Source of the DNA: a virus | Length of the DNA stretch: 34,087 nt | Direction: 5' to 3' (one strand) | Virus record (IMG/VR): IMGVR_UViG_3300020214_000002 | Span: 1 to 34,087 of that record | In this document: piece after piece, positions 1 to 8,035 of the stretch | Layout of the letters: every line of letters starts with the position of its first letter | Numbering within the stretch: position 1 is the first letter of the stretch | Notes under the pieces: model-generated | Seen by the model: only the letters and a program-made list of their open reading frames with translations | Told to the model about the DNA's origin: nothing | The model's database searches: none | Translations under genes and position numbers: made by a program

Positions 1-127
1 ATTTACTTGAGTATTAGTTATGCCACCTGACTTAACATAAAGCTGATTGCTTCCATTGGTTGCTATAGTACTATCGTCATAGTTAACGTTTATTGTATTA
101 CCAAGCAAGCTTAGACCATCACCTACA
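1..127. repeat. Terminal direct repeat, left copy (circular closure)
   Basis: The first 127 bases are identical to 33961-34087. The repeat lies inside one open reading frame that continues in phase across the join. This is the signature of a circular or circularly permuted genome assembled with a k-mer of 127, a common largest k value. It is more likely an assembly overlap than a biological terminal repeat. The unique length is 33,960 bp. Confidence 0.93.
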
Positions 128-2088
128 CCTACCTGGCTTGGACCTGAGAAGTTGACCCAAGAACCAAGTGTACTAGAGTAAGTAAAGCTAGAACCTACAT
201 GATTAGATCCTATGCCGTTCACACTAAGTGCCCAGTTGTTTACTGGACTAGTAAAAGTGTAAGCGTAACTTCCCGGAGTAGCATTTGTAACTACTGCAAT
301 CTTATACTGTTGACCTGTAAAGTTACCACCAATTAGTCCTGAGACATCATGAGCGCTTGCTACAAGGAATCTATCACCAATTTGTACTGGAGAACCAGCT
401 GCTTTTAGTTTATCACCAGTGCTTACATCAATCCAGTTCGCACCATCCCACCATACAACGTGACCAGCATGTGCAGCCCAAGCACCTGTAGGGCTAGCAC
501 CAATGATATAAGTAGCACTTATTGTTGGACTTCCTGGAGGAGTAGAAAGACTATCGTTTACAATATCTGGGTCTAGTACTGGATTTTGCCAGATTAGACC
601 TGTAACTAGACTAGTTAACTGACCATAGTTAACAGCGTCGTTAGTACTTGTACCGTTAGCTAGAGAAGTTATCTTAAAGCTTCCCATGTCTAGTGCACCA
701 GTCATGGTATCACCAGCTTTATTAACTGGAGTATAGCCTAATGCGGCTTGCTTGGAATTAAAGGTGCTCCAATCGGTTGAAGATAGGTATCCTGACTGAG
801 AACTAGATGCTTGAAGGATACTAAGTGTTCTACTTGTACTTAGATCTCCTCCACCTTGTAAAGGACTAGTGGTTGAGATAGAAGTTGCTTGTAAAGCGTA
901 GCTACCGGCTGGTTGTTTATTGTTGAAGGTATTCCAATCGGTAGAGCTTAGATAACCGTCTGTACTCGCAGTAGCCTGAGATACTGCAAGATTAAATGTT
1001 GTTGCAGTGCCTCCGCCTGTAAGCGGAGAACTAGTGTTAATAGTAATAGAAGTAGAAGCAGGCGTACTCCAAACTGGAAGACCACCAGATACAGTTAATA
1101 CTTGGCCAGTAGAACCTATTCCTAGTTTTTGAGAACCACTGTCATAGTACAGTAAATCTCCTGTATTAACCCAAGGAAGTAGCGGCTGCTTTGTGTTAAA
1201 AGTAACCCAGTCAGTTGAAGTTAAATATCCATCTTGTGATGAAGTAGCTTGTAGTATATTAAACTCAGTAGAGCTAGGAGTTATATAGTTCGCATATAAC
1301 GGAGCTGCTACACTGTAGTTAACAGTAAGTGTACCAAAAGATTGCCATTCTGGAGCCCCCGCATACCAGTTGTAAATAAGCCTATAGGCTGTGTTGCTAG
1401 TAGGAGGGCTGGTAGGAGCTGCTAACCTAGCTGGAGACGTGCTTCCATAATAAACTAGGTCGCCTGTGGTAGTCCAAGGTAACGCAGCTTCTTTACTATC
1501 AAAATTTAACCAGTCAGTGGAACTTAAGTAACCATCTACTGAACCATTTGCAGCTGGTATGCTAATACTAGGAGTTGTAGTTGGATTTGCAACAGCTAGA
1601 GGAGAACTTACACTTACACTTGACACTGCTGTTGCCCAAGTTGGTACACCACCTACTGCTTTTAGATATTGTCCTGCACTTCCTACTGCTAGTCTTGAGG
1701 TAACATTGGATCCATTGCGGATGATTATATCACCTGCACTTGTCATTGGATCTTGGAAGCCAACTGTACTTGGGTTCACCCAGCTAAGATATCCATTACT
1801 ATCTACTTGTAAGATCTGACCTACAGTTCCGTTATTGTAGGGAAATGTAATAGTTACAGTGCTTGTTTGATTGCCAGGATTGCGTTGAAGGACTAGAGTG
1901 AAGTCGTTATTTGTCTCAGTAGCTCCGTAGTTGATAGTAAGAATATTACCAGTAACATGAGCTAGATCAGTTTGACCAAGAAAATCATCTACAGCTACTG
2001 CAAAACCATTTATAAGTGTTGCATATAACGGACCTTGAGTAAGTTCAACATCGGGGAACTGAACCCCGAGTGTAGGTAAGTAAATCAT
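1..2088 (-). CDS. Giant tail fibre, N-terminal 696 codons (split by the contig ends)
   Basis: The frame opens at the ATG at 2088, with AGGAG about 7 nt upstream, and has no stop down to base 1. It continues in phase at 33960 and ends at 31771. On the circle it is therefore one protein of 1,425 residues. The N-terminus (MIYLPTLGVQ) is the likely virion-attachment end. The body is Gly/Ser/Thr-rich with repeated units containing D-G-Y-L-S-S-T-D-W; four such units lie in this half, at about 732-800, 905-965, 1180-1240 and 1490-1550. A PVNKAGDTMTG module lies near 690-740. Repeats of this kind are common in phage fibres, which are usually trimeric and extended. A host-binding role is inferred from architecture and position. 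Confidence 0.9.
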   Translation of the reverse strand, partial: MIYLPTLGVQFPDVELTQGPLYATLINGFAVAVDDFLGQTDLAHVTGNILTINYGATETNNDFTLVLQRNPGNQTSTVTITFPYNNGTVGQILQVDSNGYLSWVNPSTVGFQDPMTSAGDIIIRNGSNVTSRLAVGSAGQYLKAVGGVPTWATAVSSVSVSSPLAVANPTTTPSISIPAANGSVDGYLSSTDWLNFDSKEAALPWTTTGDLVYYGSTSPARLAAPTSPPTSNTAYRLIYNWYAGAPEWQSFGTLTVNYSVAAPLYANYITPSSTEFNILQATSSQDGYLTSTDWVTFNTKQPLLPWVNTGDLLYYDSGSQKLGIGSTGQVLTVSGGLPVWSTPASTSITINTSSPLTGGGTATTFNLAVSQATASTDGYLSSTDWNTFNNKQPAGSYALQATSISTTSPLQGGGDLSTSRTLSILQASSSQSGYLSSTDWSTFNSKQAALGYTPVNKAGDTMTGALDMGSFKITSLANGTSTNDAVNYGQLTSLVTGLIWQNPVLDPDIVNDSLSTPPGSPTISATYIIGASPTGAWAAHAGHVVWWDGANWIDVSTGDKLKAAGSPVQIGDRFLVASAHDVSGLIGGNFTGQQYKIAVVTNATPGSYAYTFTSPVNNWALSVNGIGSNHVGSSFTYSSTLGSWVNFSGPSQVGVGDGLSLLGNTINVNYDDSTIATNGSNQLYVKSGGITNTQVN

Positions 2089-2098
2089 TTAGAGCTCC

Positions 2099-2545
2099 TT
2101 AGCTGGAGGCCTGTGCCTGTATTTGTATGGTTGCAGTAGGAACAGTTATGTTGTAATGATCCCACTTAACACGTACATACTTGAAGGCAACATTGTTCAT
2201 GTTAATTAAACGACATGTTTTGAGAGCTGGGTCTCCACCTTCGTTTGTATAGCCATCAATAAGAGCTTCACCATAGACTGCAGGAGTGTTAGTGTGTGTA
2301 CCATATGCATCGTATAGGTAGGTGCCAGCGGATAATGCAAACCCACCAAAGCCACTATCTGGACCGATTATAGCAAAGTTAGTTCCGTCCAAGGATCCTT
2401 GTACTGTTGCTGTTCCGTATCCATCAGCTCCGGTAACTATTACCATTAGAGCTAGATTACGATGTGGTTCACCGATTGTAAAGACGTCTGAGTAGGCGTC
2501 TTGTGAGGCATAGCCATCTAGGATTGTTTTGACTGTCGTGCGCAT
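2099..2545 (-). CDS. Small virion-type protein, unknown function
   Basis: This 148-residue protein is encoded between the capsid genes and the fibre. It is rich in short hydrophobic stretches alternating with Gly, Thr and Asn, as in a beta-sandwich. A segment around residues 45-60 (GTATVQGSLDGTNFAI) resembles domains of phage head or tail surface proteins. It has no signal peptide or membrane segment. The tripeptide D-G-Y occurs three times, a motif shared with several other virion proteins here. The stop is 11 nt before the fibre start, and AAGGAG lies ahead of its own ATG. It could be a head decoration or head-tail protein; no family was recognised with certainty. Confidence 0.75.
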   Translation of the reverse strand: MRTTVKTILDGYASQDAYSDVFTIGEPHRNLALMVIVTGADGYGTATVQGSLDGTNFAIIGPDSGFGGFALSAGTYLYDAYGTHTNTPAVYGEALIDGYTNEGGDPALKTCRLINMNNVAFKYVRVKWDHYNITVPTATIQIQAQASS

Positions 2546-2570
2546 ATTAACTCCTTAATAAGAATGAAAT

Positions 2571-2593
2571 AGGAGGGGAAGCTCTCCCCTCCT
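2571..2593 (-). terminator. GC-rich hairpin, likely intrinsic terminator
   Basis: A perfect 9-bp stem (AGGAGGGGA / TCCCCTCCT) with a 5-nt loop sits just after the stop at 2605. Read leftward, it is followed by ATTTCATTCTT. The stem is strong but the uridine tract is interrupted, so termination may be partial. It also occupies most of the 59-bp gap before the next gene. Confidence 0.6.
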
Positions 2594-2604
2594 TCTAGAA
2601 ATCA

Positions 2605-2985
2605 TTACTGTAGAGACTTGTCTCTTAGAATTAAACAGAAACTTACTGCATTATCGCCGTAACCATCAGCTGCAACATCAGCAAGAGTACCAGCATCTAG
2701 AACTGCAATTTGAACTGTGGGTGGGTTAGAGGTTACTGCAACTTTGCCAACTTGAGCAGCTACGTCATCGGGTGTACGAAGGCCAACAGTAGCAGTAGCA
2801 GACATTAGCTTTACATACTCACGGTCAAGAGTAATAGTAAAAAGACCAGTGCTTGTGTGAACTACTGACTTGATACCTTTACCTTGAACGTTAGTTGGAT
2901 CGCTAGAACCATCTAGTTCAAATCTACCTTCTACAATGTGAACGCCTGAATCGTATACTTTGGGTGATCGTTTGTGCCATACCAT
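2605..2985 (-). CDS. Small virion-type protein, possibly capsid-associated
   Basis: The product is 126 residues. The N-terminal MVWHKRSPKVYD is followed by an alternating polar/hydrophobic beta-type segment (GVHIVEGRFELDG, then FTITLDREYVKLM). D-A-A-D-G-Y-G lies near the C-terminus. No transmembrane or catalytic motif is visible. The position two genes after the major capsid protein, its own strong AAGGAG site and the hairpin after it suggest a structural protein made in quantity, such as a decoration protein. That is an inference from position only. Confidence 0.75.
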   Translation of the reverse strand: MVWHKRSPKVYDSGVHIVEGRFELDGSSDPTNVQGKGIKSVVHTSTGLFTITLDREYVKLMSATATVGLRTPDDVAAQVGKVAVTSNPPTVQIAVLDAGTLADVAADGYGDNAVSFCLILRDKSLQ

Positions 2986-3013
2986 ATTAGAATCTCCTTC
3001 TCGTGTTGTTTAA

Positions 3014-3033
3014 TGTCGAGGAACGGGTCGACA
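3014..3033 (-). terminator. Short inverted repeat after the Lys-rich gene
   Basis: Arms TGTCGA and TCGACA are separated by 8 nt in the gap after the stop at 3039. The leftward continuation, TTAAACAACA, is only weakly T-rich. This may be a weak terminator or an RNA-stabilising hairpin. Confidence 0.3.
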
Positions 3034-3038
3034 AGTTA

Positions 3039-3398
3039 TTAGTATTTTTTCTGAGGCTTAGACTTAGAGACCTTAGCTGCTGCACGAGTCTTGTCATCTT
3101 TAGCTTCTTTGGCTTGCATAGCTGCCTGAGTCTTTAACATATCTTCAGGATCAAGCTTAGGTTTGCCTGGTGTGATAACATATTTGCCAGTAATAACAGA
3201 CATTACACCATACTCATCGTCTTCTTTTTTGCCTTGCTTAACGCCTTTGTCAAGTGTGGTAGGAGCGTTTTCATGCTTAGCAACAGAGGGGCCTAGTTTG
3301 CCTAGACCTGGATCTTGAGTAGTAGTAGGAGTGTCTTGTTTAGACTTAACGGCTTTTACATCACCAACCTTTTCGGTTTTTTGATCAGATTTAGCCAT
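3039..3398 (-). CDS. Lysine-rich, probably disordered small protein
   Basis: This 119-residue protein has long runs of Lys, Asp, Thr and Gln and very few aromatic residues; it looks intrinsically disordered. The one more ordered stretch is near residues 63-80 (EYGVMSVITGKYVITPG). It has a good AAGGAG site. It follows the capsid gene after a terminator-like hairpin. Basic, disordered proteins in this position can be head-associated or DNA-binding inside the head, but nothing in the sequence proves either role. Confidence 0.72.
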   Translation of the reverse strand: MAKSDQKTEKVGDVKAVKSKQDTPTTTQDPGLGKLGPSVAKHENAPTTLDKGVKQGKKEDDEYGVMSVITGKYVITPGKPKLDPEDMLKTQAAMQAKEAKDDKTRAAAKVSKSKPQKKY

Positions 3399-3415
3399 AG
3401 TAGAATCTCCTTATT

Positions 3416-3448
3416 AAAAAAAGGTGCTTGTATTTTGACTGCTGCACC
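3416..3448 (-). terminator. Terminator-like hairpin after the major capsid gene
   Basis: In the leftward reading, GGTGC is followed 16 nt later by GCACC and then a run of seven T (3422 down to 3416). The stem is only 5 bp with a long loop, so termination is probably partial. Its place between the capsid gene and the next gene fits a role in setting capsid-to-downstream expression ratios. Confidence 0.45.
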
Positions 3449-3474
3449 CACCACAGTAACTAACCGTGCTAATA

Positions 3475-4662
3475 TTATAGACCTAGGTTAGTGATTACAA
3501 CGTTATGAACTGGAGCAACGCAACCAAGCTGAGCGTAGGAAGCTACACGAGCTTGTACTGCATCACTGGATGCATCTCTCAAGAGGATACGACCGTCATC
3601 TTCTACGAAGTGAACGAGATCACCACGAGACTTAAGAACCCAGCTGTCTAGCTCAAGAGCGTAAGCAGTGTTGGATGGGCAGAACCTGTCTGCAACAACC
3701 ATAGCACCGTTAGCCATCATTAGACCTTCAAAGCCTAGTTGAGCGGCTTTGTCTGAGTTAGCGTAACGACGTTGACCTTGTTCTGAAGACTGAAGTTTGT
3801 AGAAGGTATCGTGATCAGTGATGATGATGTCTACTACGCCACCTTCACGGTCAGCACGGGTAACTGCTTGAATGAAAGCCTCTTCAATTGAGAGACCAGC
3901 AGCGTTTAGTGATTGACCTTGGAGACGGTAGCTAACTGAACGATCAACTGAGAAAAGTGTACTATCACTGCCTAACCATTCACCTAGACCAGAGATACCA
4001 GCGCCAGCACCGGCTTCACGGAAGATGTAATCAGAAGAGCCAAGTGAAGAAATTGTGCCGCTGTAGGTGATTGTTGAGGTTCCTGCATCGTCATCTATGT
4101 CTACTTTTGTAACAGTACCAACACCAGAACGTGGTGAAGAGCCGTTAGCGTTTGCACTAGCAATAACTCTCATGCCAACTTCAAACTTACGACCATCTTG
4201 TGCAGATAGTGTGATTGGGGAAGCTGTGCCTGAGGTGTTTTGGCCGAGATAGTTATTAGATGTACCGAACAATTGGCGTGCAATATCACGACCAACTTCT
4301 TTGAGTACGCTACGAACTTCACGGTCAAGTGCGTCTGCAAATGCACCGTCCATGTCAGCAGAAGCAAGGAATGCTTCACGATCTACTTTGATTACACCGT
4401 AGGTTTGAGCAGTTGAGAGTAGGAATTTGGTGTAAGCTGACTGACCGATGTTGCTGGTTAGGGTTGAGAAATTAGAAGTACCGGAACCAACTGACTGTGG
4501 GTTGCCGTATTGTAGTGGAAGTACAGCTACGTTACCAGTCCAGCCATTGTCTTTTGGTACAAGTGCGAACCATGGGTGACGTGCAGTCACGAGGTCCATG
4601 ATTACTTTTGCATCATAGTTTTGTTTTAAAATTGGATCAAAATTACTTAATGTAATACCCAT
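3475..4662 (-). CDS. Major capsid protein
   Basis: The 395-residue product is the size expected of an HK97-fold capsid protein. It begins MGITLSNFDPILKQNY, and the segment TARHPWFALVPKD at about residues 26-38 is typical of capsid proteins of many environmental podovirus-like phages. No N-terminal prohead propeptide is evident. The gene lies 16 nt after the scaffold gene, with AAGGAGA before its ATG, and is followed by a hairpin with a T run. The portal, scaffold, capsid order supports the call. Residues ~160-215 form a Gly/Ser/Asp-rich insertion that could be a surface-exposed domain. Confidence 0.9.
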   Translation of the reverse strand: MGITLSNFDPILKQNYDAKVIMDLVTARHPWFALVPKDNGWTGNVAVLPLQYGNPQSVGSGTSNFSTLTSNIGQSAYTKFLLSTAQTYGVIKVDREAFLASADMDGAFADALDREVRSVLKEVGRDIARQLFGTSNNYLGQNTSGTASPITLSAQDGRKFEVGMRVIASANANGSSPRSGVGTVTKVDIDDDAGTSTITYSGTISSLGSSDYIFREAGAGAGISGLGEWLGSDSTLFSVDRSVSYRLQGQSLNAAGLSIEEAFIQAVTRADREGGVVDIIITDHDTFYKLQSSEQGQRRYANSDKAAQLGFEGLMMANGAMVVADRFCPSNTAYALELDSWVLKSRGDLVHFVEDDGRILLRDASSDAVQARVASYAQLGCVAPVHNVVITNLGL

Positions 4663-4678
4663 TTGAGTTTCTCCTTAG

Positions 4679-5554
4679 TTATTTGTTTAGAGCTCTTTGT
4701 TGTTTGAGTAGCTCTTTGAGACCTTTTGCGGTCCCTTTGCCTTCGAATTCAGGTGATGTTGACTGTACTGTACTATTAACCTTCCCTGTAGGAGTTCTAG
4801 TTGTTAGTGTACTTGCCTTCTCTTTCTCTGCCTTCTTGGCTTTAGTGTATTCTTCGTATCGTTTTTCTAGATATGATCTACCAACTGATGTGCCTAGCGC
4901 CTTCTCTAGTTGATTTGCATAGTAGCCTTGTACTTCTTTAACTGCTGCCTCTGTCGCTTTAACTGGATCTGAGTAAGTACCGTCCTGTAGGAGTTGGATC
5001 GCCATTGAGTACGCTGTGTCAAGACCACCTTCTATCGTATCTATAAGCTCTGCGTTAAGTTCTTTAACCTTGCTAGCAACAAACTGCCGTGCGGCTTGTT
5101 CTTGTTGTGTTGCTTGAGCTTGTTGTACCCTTTCAAGTTCTCGAGCTCGTTCAGCTTTTAGCTCAGCTATCTGCTCTTGTAGCTCTAGGAACTTTTCTTG
5201 TGCTGGATCACGTGGGTTAGAGATTAAATCGCGTGTTAGATCGTCGTACTGTATGTTTAACTTATTAAGAACATCTAGCCTTTTACCTTGTTGAACTAAA
5301 GTATCTACTTCTTTATACTTCTCTAGCTCTTTTAGTTGGGCGTCTATCTGTGCTGCTTTAGCGTTGATAGCTTGTTCTCTACGACCTAGTTTGGCAAATC
5401 GTTGCCTTAACTCTTTCTCTGGATCCTTTTTAGCTTCTGTGGGTACTGTTGGTTCTGTGGGTTGAACCTCTGCAGTTGTTTCTGTTGCTTCACTGCTTTC
5501 TACCACTTCTGTCGTGTCGGGTGAGTTTACATCTGTAACCTGAGCCGTTGTCAT
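4679..5554 (-). CDS. Capsid scaffolding protein
   Basis: The product has 291 residues and is extremely rich in Glu, Lys, Gln and Ala. A Thr/Glu/Val-rich disordered N-terminus (residues 1-40) is followed by a Lys/Arg/Glu-rich heptad region (about 43-90) and a second long coiled coil (about 110-165). The C-terminus is basic (KELLKQQRALNK), as expected of a scaffold that contacts the capsid shell. It sits directly before the capsid gene. The AGGAGG site overlaps the stop codon of a tiny upstream ORF. Function rests on position and composition, which together are characteristic. Confidence 0.88.
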   Translation of the reverse strand: MTTAQVTDVNSPDTTEVVESSEATETTAEVQPTEPTVPTEAKKDPEKELRQRFAKLGRREQAINAKAAQIDAQLKELEKYKEVDTLVQQGKRLDVLNKLNIQYDDLTRDLISNPRDPAQEKFLELQEQIAELKAERARELERVQQAQATQQEQAARQFVASKVKELNAELIDTIEGGLDTAYSMAIQLLQDGTYSDPVKATEAAVKEVQGYYANQLEKALGTSVGRSYLEKRYEEYTKAKKAEKEKASTLTTRTPTGKVNSTVQSTSPEFEGKGTAKGLKELLKQQRALNK

Positions 5555-5563
5555 AATAACCTC

Positions 5564-5694
5564 CTAAGGCCTGTTGGCGTGCGGATATGTGTGTAACAAA
5601 GGAGTGTTAAGGTCCATTGTTACCTAGTAAGTGAAAATCCATACCGTTGTTGACATATTAGACTATCCTACTATTGTAGTCTTGGTTCTGGCAT
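5564..5694 (-). other. Leader with three tiny ORFs before the scaffold gene
   Basis: This 164-bp gap holds three successive minus-strand ATG frames of 7, 10 and 17 codons: 5694-5671, 5656-5624 and 5617-5564. The first has AAAGGAG 9 nt upstream. The stop codon of the third overlaps the AGGAGG that serves the scaffold ATG at 5554, an arrangement suited to translational coupling. An imperfect hairpin at 5593-5623 (GTAACAA/TTGTTAC plus GGA/TCC) covers the start of the third frame. Whether these peptides are made is unknown; such short frames can also arise by chance. Confidence 0.4.
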
Positions 5695-5699
5695 TTCAA
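5673..5699 (-). promoter_or_regulatory. Possible leftward promoter for scaffold/capsid genes
   Basis: In the leftward reading TTGAAA (5 of 6 matches to TTGACA) is followed after 15 bp by TACAAT (5 of 6 matches to TATAAT). The spacer is shorter than ideal. The site lies in the only sizeable gap within the head operon, which makes it a reasonable candidate for a promoter boosting scaffold and capsid expression. Confidence 0.3.
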
Positions 5700-5713
5700 T
5701 TCTCTCCTTTAGG

Positions 5714-5737
5714 TAGCCCTAGCTTTCGCTGGGGCTA
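5714..5737 (-). other. GAAA-capped hairpin across the stop of the membrane-protein gene
   Basis: The arms TAGCCCCAGC and GCTAGGGCTA flank a GAAA loop in the leftward transcript, giving 9 of 10 pairs with one C-A mismatch. The stop codon at 5719 lies in the hairpin. No T run follows, so an mRNA-stability or processing role is more likely than termination. Confidence 0.4.
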
Positions 5738-5952
5738 TCGCTTTTGGAGTCTAGTACTAACCCTTTGGAAGATGTAAACTTTCTGCCAAAGTATAGAGCA
5801 ATATTACCGTAAAACACTTCTAGTATTAGGCCTGTATTGTGGACTAGTTCAGCCATCTCTAACCCTGAAGCTATAATGCATCCTATGAAGCTTATTATAG
5901 ATAAGGTTAGAGAGACTGAAGGTTGACCTGTACTTGGATCTTTAATCCACAT
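5719..5952 (-). CDS. Two-helix small membrane protein, holin-like candidate
   Basis: This 77-residue protein begins MWIKDPSTGQPS. Two hydrophobic segments follow, at about residues 13-30 and 41-57, separated by a short acidic/polar turn. The C-terminus is charged and Ser-rich. Its ATG overlaps the portal stop codon (TAATG), so the two are translationally coupled. Small two-helix proteins with this kind of start are common in phage genomes and are often listed as possible holins. The location in the head operon rather than a lysis cassette leaves other membrane roles open. Confidence 0.72.
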   Translation of the reverse strand: MWIKDPSTGQPSVSLTLSIISFIGCIIASGLEMAELVHNTGLILEVFYGNIALYFGRKFTSSKGLVLDSKSDSPSES

Positions 5953-7880
5953 TAGCTTACTCCTGGGACACCTGGCATGCCTGGCTGGGCTGCTGGTTGT
6001 GCTGCTCCACCTAAGTTAGGTCCTGGACCTACTGGAGCTGCTCTCTGTGGTAAACCCATTGCTGGATTTGGAGGAGACGGCATCTCTTGAGGTTGTGGAG
6101 GTGGATTCATTAGCATCATACGTTCTTGTAGATGTTGTCTATACAAGTCTCTTACTTCTGGACTCATTCCGTAGAAGCGAGTAGACTTATAGTAGGCAAG
6201 CATCTTCTGGTAGATTACTTTATGATTTTCTAATGGATCTGGACTTACATACTCACCGTTGTTGAGTCTTATTATGTACTCGTCAGCTAGGTGACGATCA
6301 TTAAGTAGACTATCAAATAGTTTCTCTTGACCAGGAACTTCAAGGATTTCAAGTAGTAACATTGGATCTTGTTGAAAGGCTCCAAGTTGAGCTAAATCTA
6401 GAGCAAACTGCATGCGTCCTGCTTTGGTATCTGGAAGTGAGCTTGCTGTCTGAATACTTAACTCATACTTCATATCGTCCGTGTCTAGCTTATTGTACTC
6501 TATGAGTTCAAAGCTACTTTTTCCTAATGCTTTTACTACTCTTTGATCTTCTGGCTTGTAGTGCTTCTTGGCAAGCTTAATCATATGTTTGCCAATTGCA
6601 CGTAGAGCATGTTCATAACTTTGTTGTAGTTCTATGAACCTTTCACTTTCTATGTCTTGCTGGGTTTGAATTGCTATACCTGAATTTAGTCCAGCTGGCT
6701 TTTGGCCCGTAGCGCTTGCTTGGCTTAGACCAATGATTTGATAAGAGGTTTGAACTATACGATCTGCGTGCTGAAATACTTCTGGAGGTGTAGGATTTCC
6801 AACTTGCATCTGTGGGGGCACATTTCCTGCGTACTCTACTATAGCTCCTGAGCCATTGGTAAACGCTCCCTGTGGGATCTGGGACCCTTTTTGAACAAAC
6901 CATTTTGGCCTTCCCATTAGGTTCTGGTTGTTAGAGATATGTAGGTACTGCTTGTTGAGTTCAAGTTGTAGACCTCTAAGTTGTTCTGCTATTCCTATTC
7001 CCCACATTCCTACTGGAGGATGGTTGTAGTGTATAAGAATAAATGGAAACTCAGTTTCTGGGTACTCTTCGTCTAGAAGGGTTACAGAGTCCATACAGAT
7101 TACATGACGACCATTTGGAAGCTCAGGGCTCGCTTTGTACCAAGCCTCAACAATTTCTACAGTCTCTTGAAAGTGTTCTTGACGAATGGTGTCTTTGGGT
7201 CTTTGTTGACTGGTTAGGTTTGCTGGAGCATGTAATATATCTTTGGCATGTGCTGGATACATTGCTGCAAACTGTTGTTTATTAACGTTTCTTACTTGAA
7301 ACATATAAGGTGGGTTCTGATATACGCTTAGTTGTGGTGGAAAGTATATCTCAAGAGGAAGAATGGTTTCACATACAATCTCACCGTCATCACCTTTGTG
7401 AGGATCAAAATAGAGTTTTATTATTCCTGTTCCTGTGATGCAAGCATGTCTAAAGCTTTCACGAGTTCTCTGATAGATGCCTGCTCCCTGAAACTGAGCG
7501 TGAAGAAACTTTTCAAGAGCTTTTGCTTTGGTCTCGGCAACTGGATCATTTTTTTCTGGTAGAACTACCAACTTAGGATTGTTCTTAGTAATCTTTCCTG
7601 TTACGGTGTCTATAGCATTCCTAATTACGTTTACAACTATTGGATTTGTTTGCTCATTTTTAACCTGGTGCATAGAACTAATGTAGTGTCCACGCAAGGC
7701 ACTTTGATAGTAACGGTGGCTATAATGCCTCATACAGGTTAAGAGGTTTTGTTGACGAGGATAATATTCTTGAGCTATTGTACGAAAGTCTTCAAGAAGT
7801 CTATGATGCGGATCTTTCTTGGTGCGCCACCAAGGATCCTTTGTTTGTGCTGAATTGTTAGTTGGTCTACTAAGTGCCAT
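5952..7880 (-). CDS. Portal protein
   Basis: The 642-residue length is in the range of podovirus (P22-like) portals. The N-terminal third contains the typical portal segment with a conserved Gly-Thr-Gly (CITGTGIIKLYFDP, near residues 147-160) and IVEAWYKASPELP further on, followed by a long helical, Gln-rich C-terminal half. The last ~45 residues are a Pro/Gly/Ala-rich tail, probably disordered. It lies between the terminase and scaffold genes, the classic head-gene order. The site AAGGAGGAG precedes the ATG. It would form the dodecameric vertex ring that terminase docks to and the adaptor extends. Confidence 0.9.
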   Translation of the reverse strand: MALSRPTNNSAQTKDPWWRTKKDPHHRLLEDFRTIAQEYYPRQQNLLTCMRHYSHRYYQSALRGHYISSMHQVKNEQTNPIVVNVIRNAIDTVTGKITKNNPKLVVLPEKNDPVAETKAKALEKFLHAQFQGAGIYQRTRESFRHACITGTGIIKLYFDPHKGDDGEIVCETILPLEIYFPPQLSVYQNPPYMFQVRNVNKQQFAAMYPAHAKDILHAPANLTSQQRPKDTIRQEHFQETVEIVEAWYKASPELPNGRHVICMDSVTLLDEEYPETEFPFILIHYNHPPVGMWGIGIAEQLRGLQLELNKQYLHISNNQNLMGRPKWFVQKGSQIPQGAFTNGSGAIVEYAGNVPPQMQVGNPTPPEVFQHADRIVQTSYQIIGLSQASATGQKPAGLNSGIAIQTQQDIESERFIELQQSYEHALRAIGKHMIKLAKKHYKPEDQRVVKALGKSSFELIEYNKLDTDDMKYELSIQTASSLPDTKAGRMQFALDLAQLGAFQQDPMLLLEILEVPGQEKLFDSLLNDRHLADEYIIRLNNGEYVSPDPLENHKVIYQKMLAYYKSTRFYGMSPEVRDLYRQHLQERMMLMNPPPQPQEMPSPPNPAMGLPQRAAPVGPGPNLGGAAQPAAQPGMPGVPGVS

Positions 7881-7882
7881 CG

Positions 7883-8035
7883 TTATTCTCCTCCTTCATA
7901 TTTAATAAGAGCTTCTAGTATTTCAATATCTACACACACATCTCTAACGCCATGCCAATCGCGTTGTTCTAATTTAGTTTGAAGATAAAGCTCTAATACC
8001 TTTAGATGTTCTTGTTTAGTCCGCACCATACTCAT
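7883..8035 (-). CDS. Very small helical protein, unknown
   Basis: About 50 residues (MSMVRTKQEHLKVLELYLQ at the start), predicted entirely helical and charged, with a C-terminal KYEGGE. The ATG at 8035 has GGAAG 6 nt upstream; the ATG at 8029 is an alternative with AGGA. A longer upstream extension of the frame overlaps the neighbouring gene and has no ribosome site, so I exclude it. The end lies 2 nt before the portal start. Small helical proteins between terminase and portal are common, and no function can be assigned. Confidence 0.55.
   Translation of the reverse strand: MSMVRTKQEHLKVLELYLQTKLEQRDWHGVRDVCVDIEILEALIKYEGGE

Noticed and set aside
1-127. The 127-base terminal identity as a biological direct terminal repeat
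   Set aside because: The length equals a common assembler k value, and the repeat lies in the middle of a fibre gene, so assembly overlap of a circular or permuted genome is the simpler reading. Coverage data would be needed to argue otherwise.
5650-5678. TTGACA on the plus strand as a rightward promoter
   Set aside because: No acceptable -10 hexamer lies 15-19 bp downstream, and it would transcribe antisense to the head genes.
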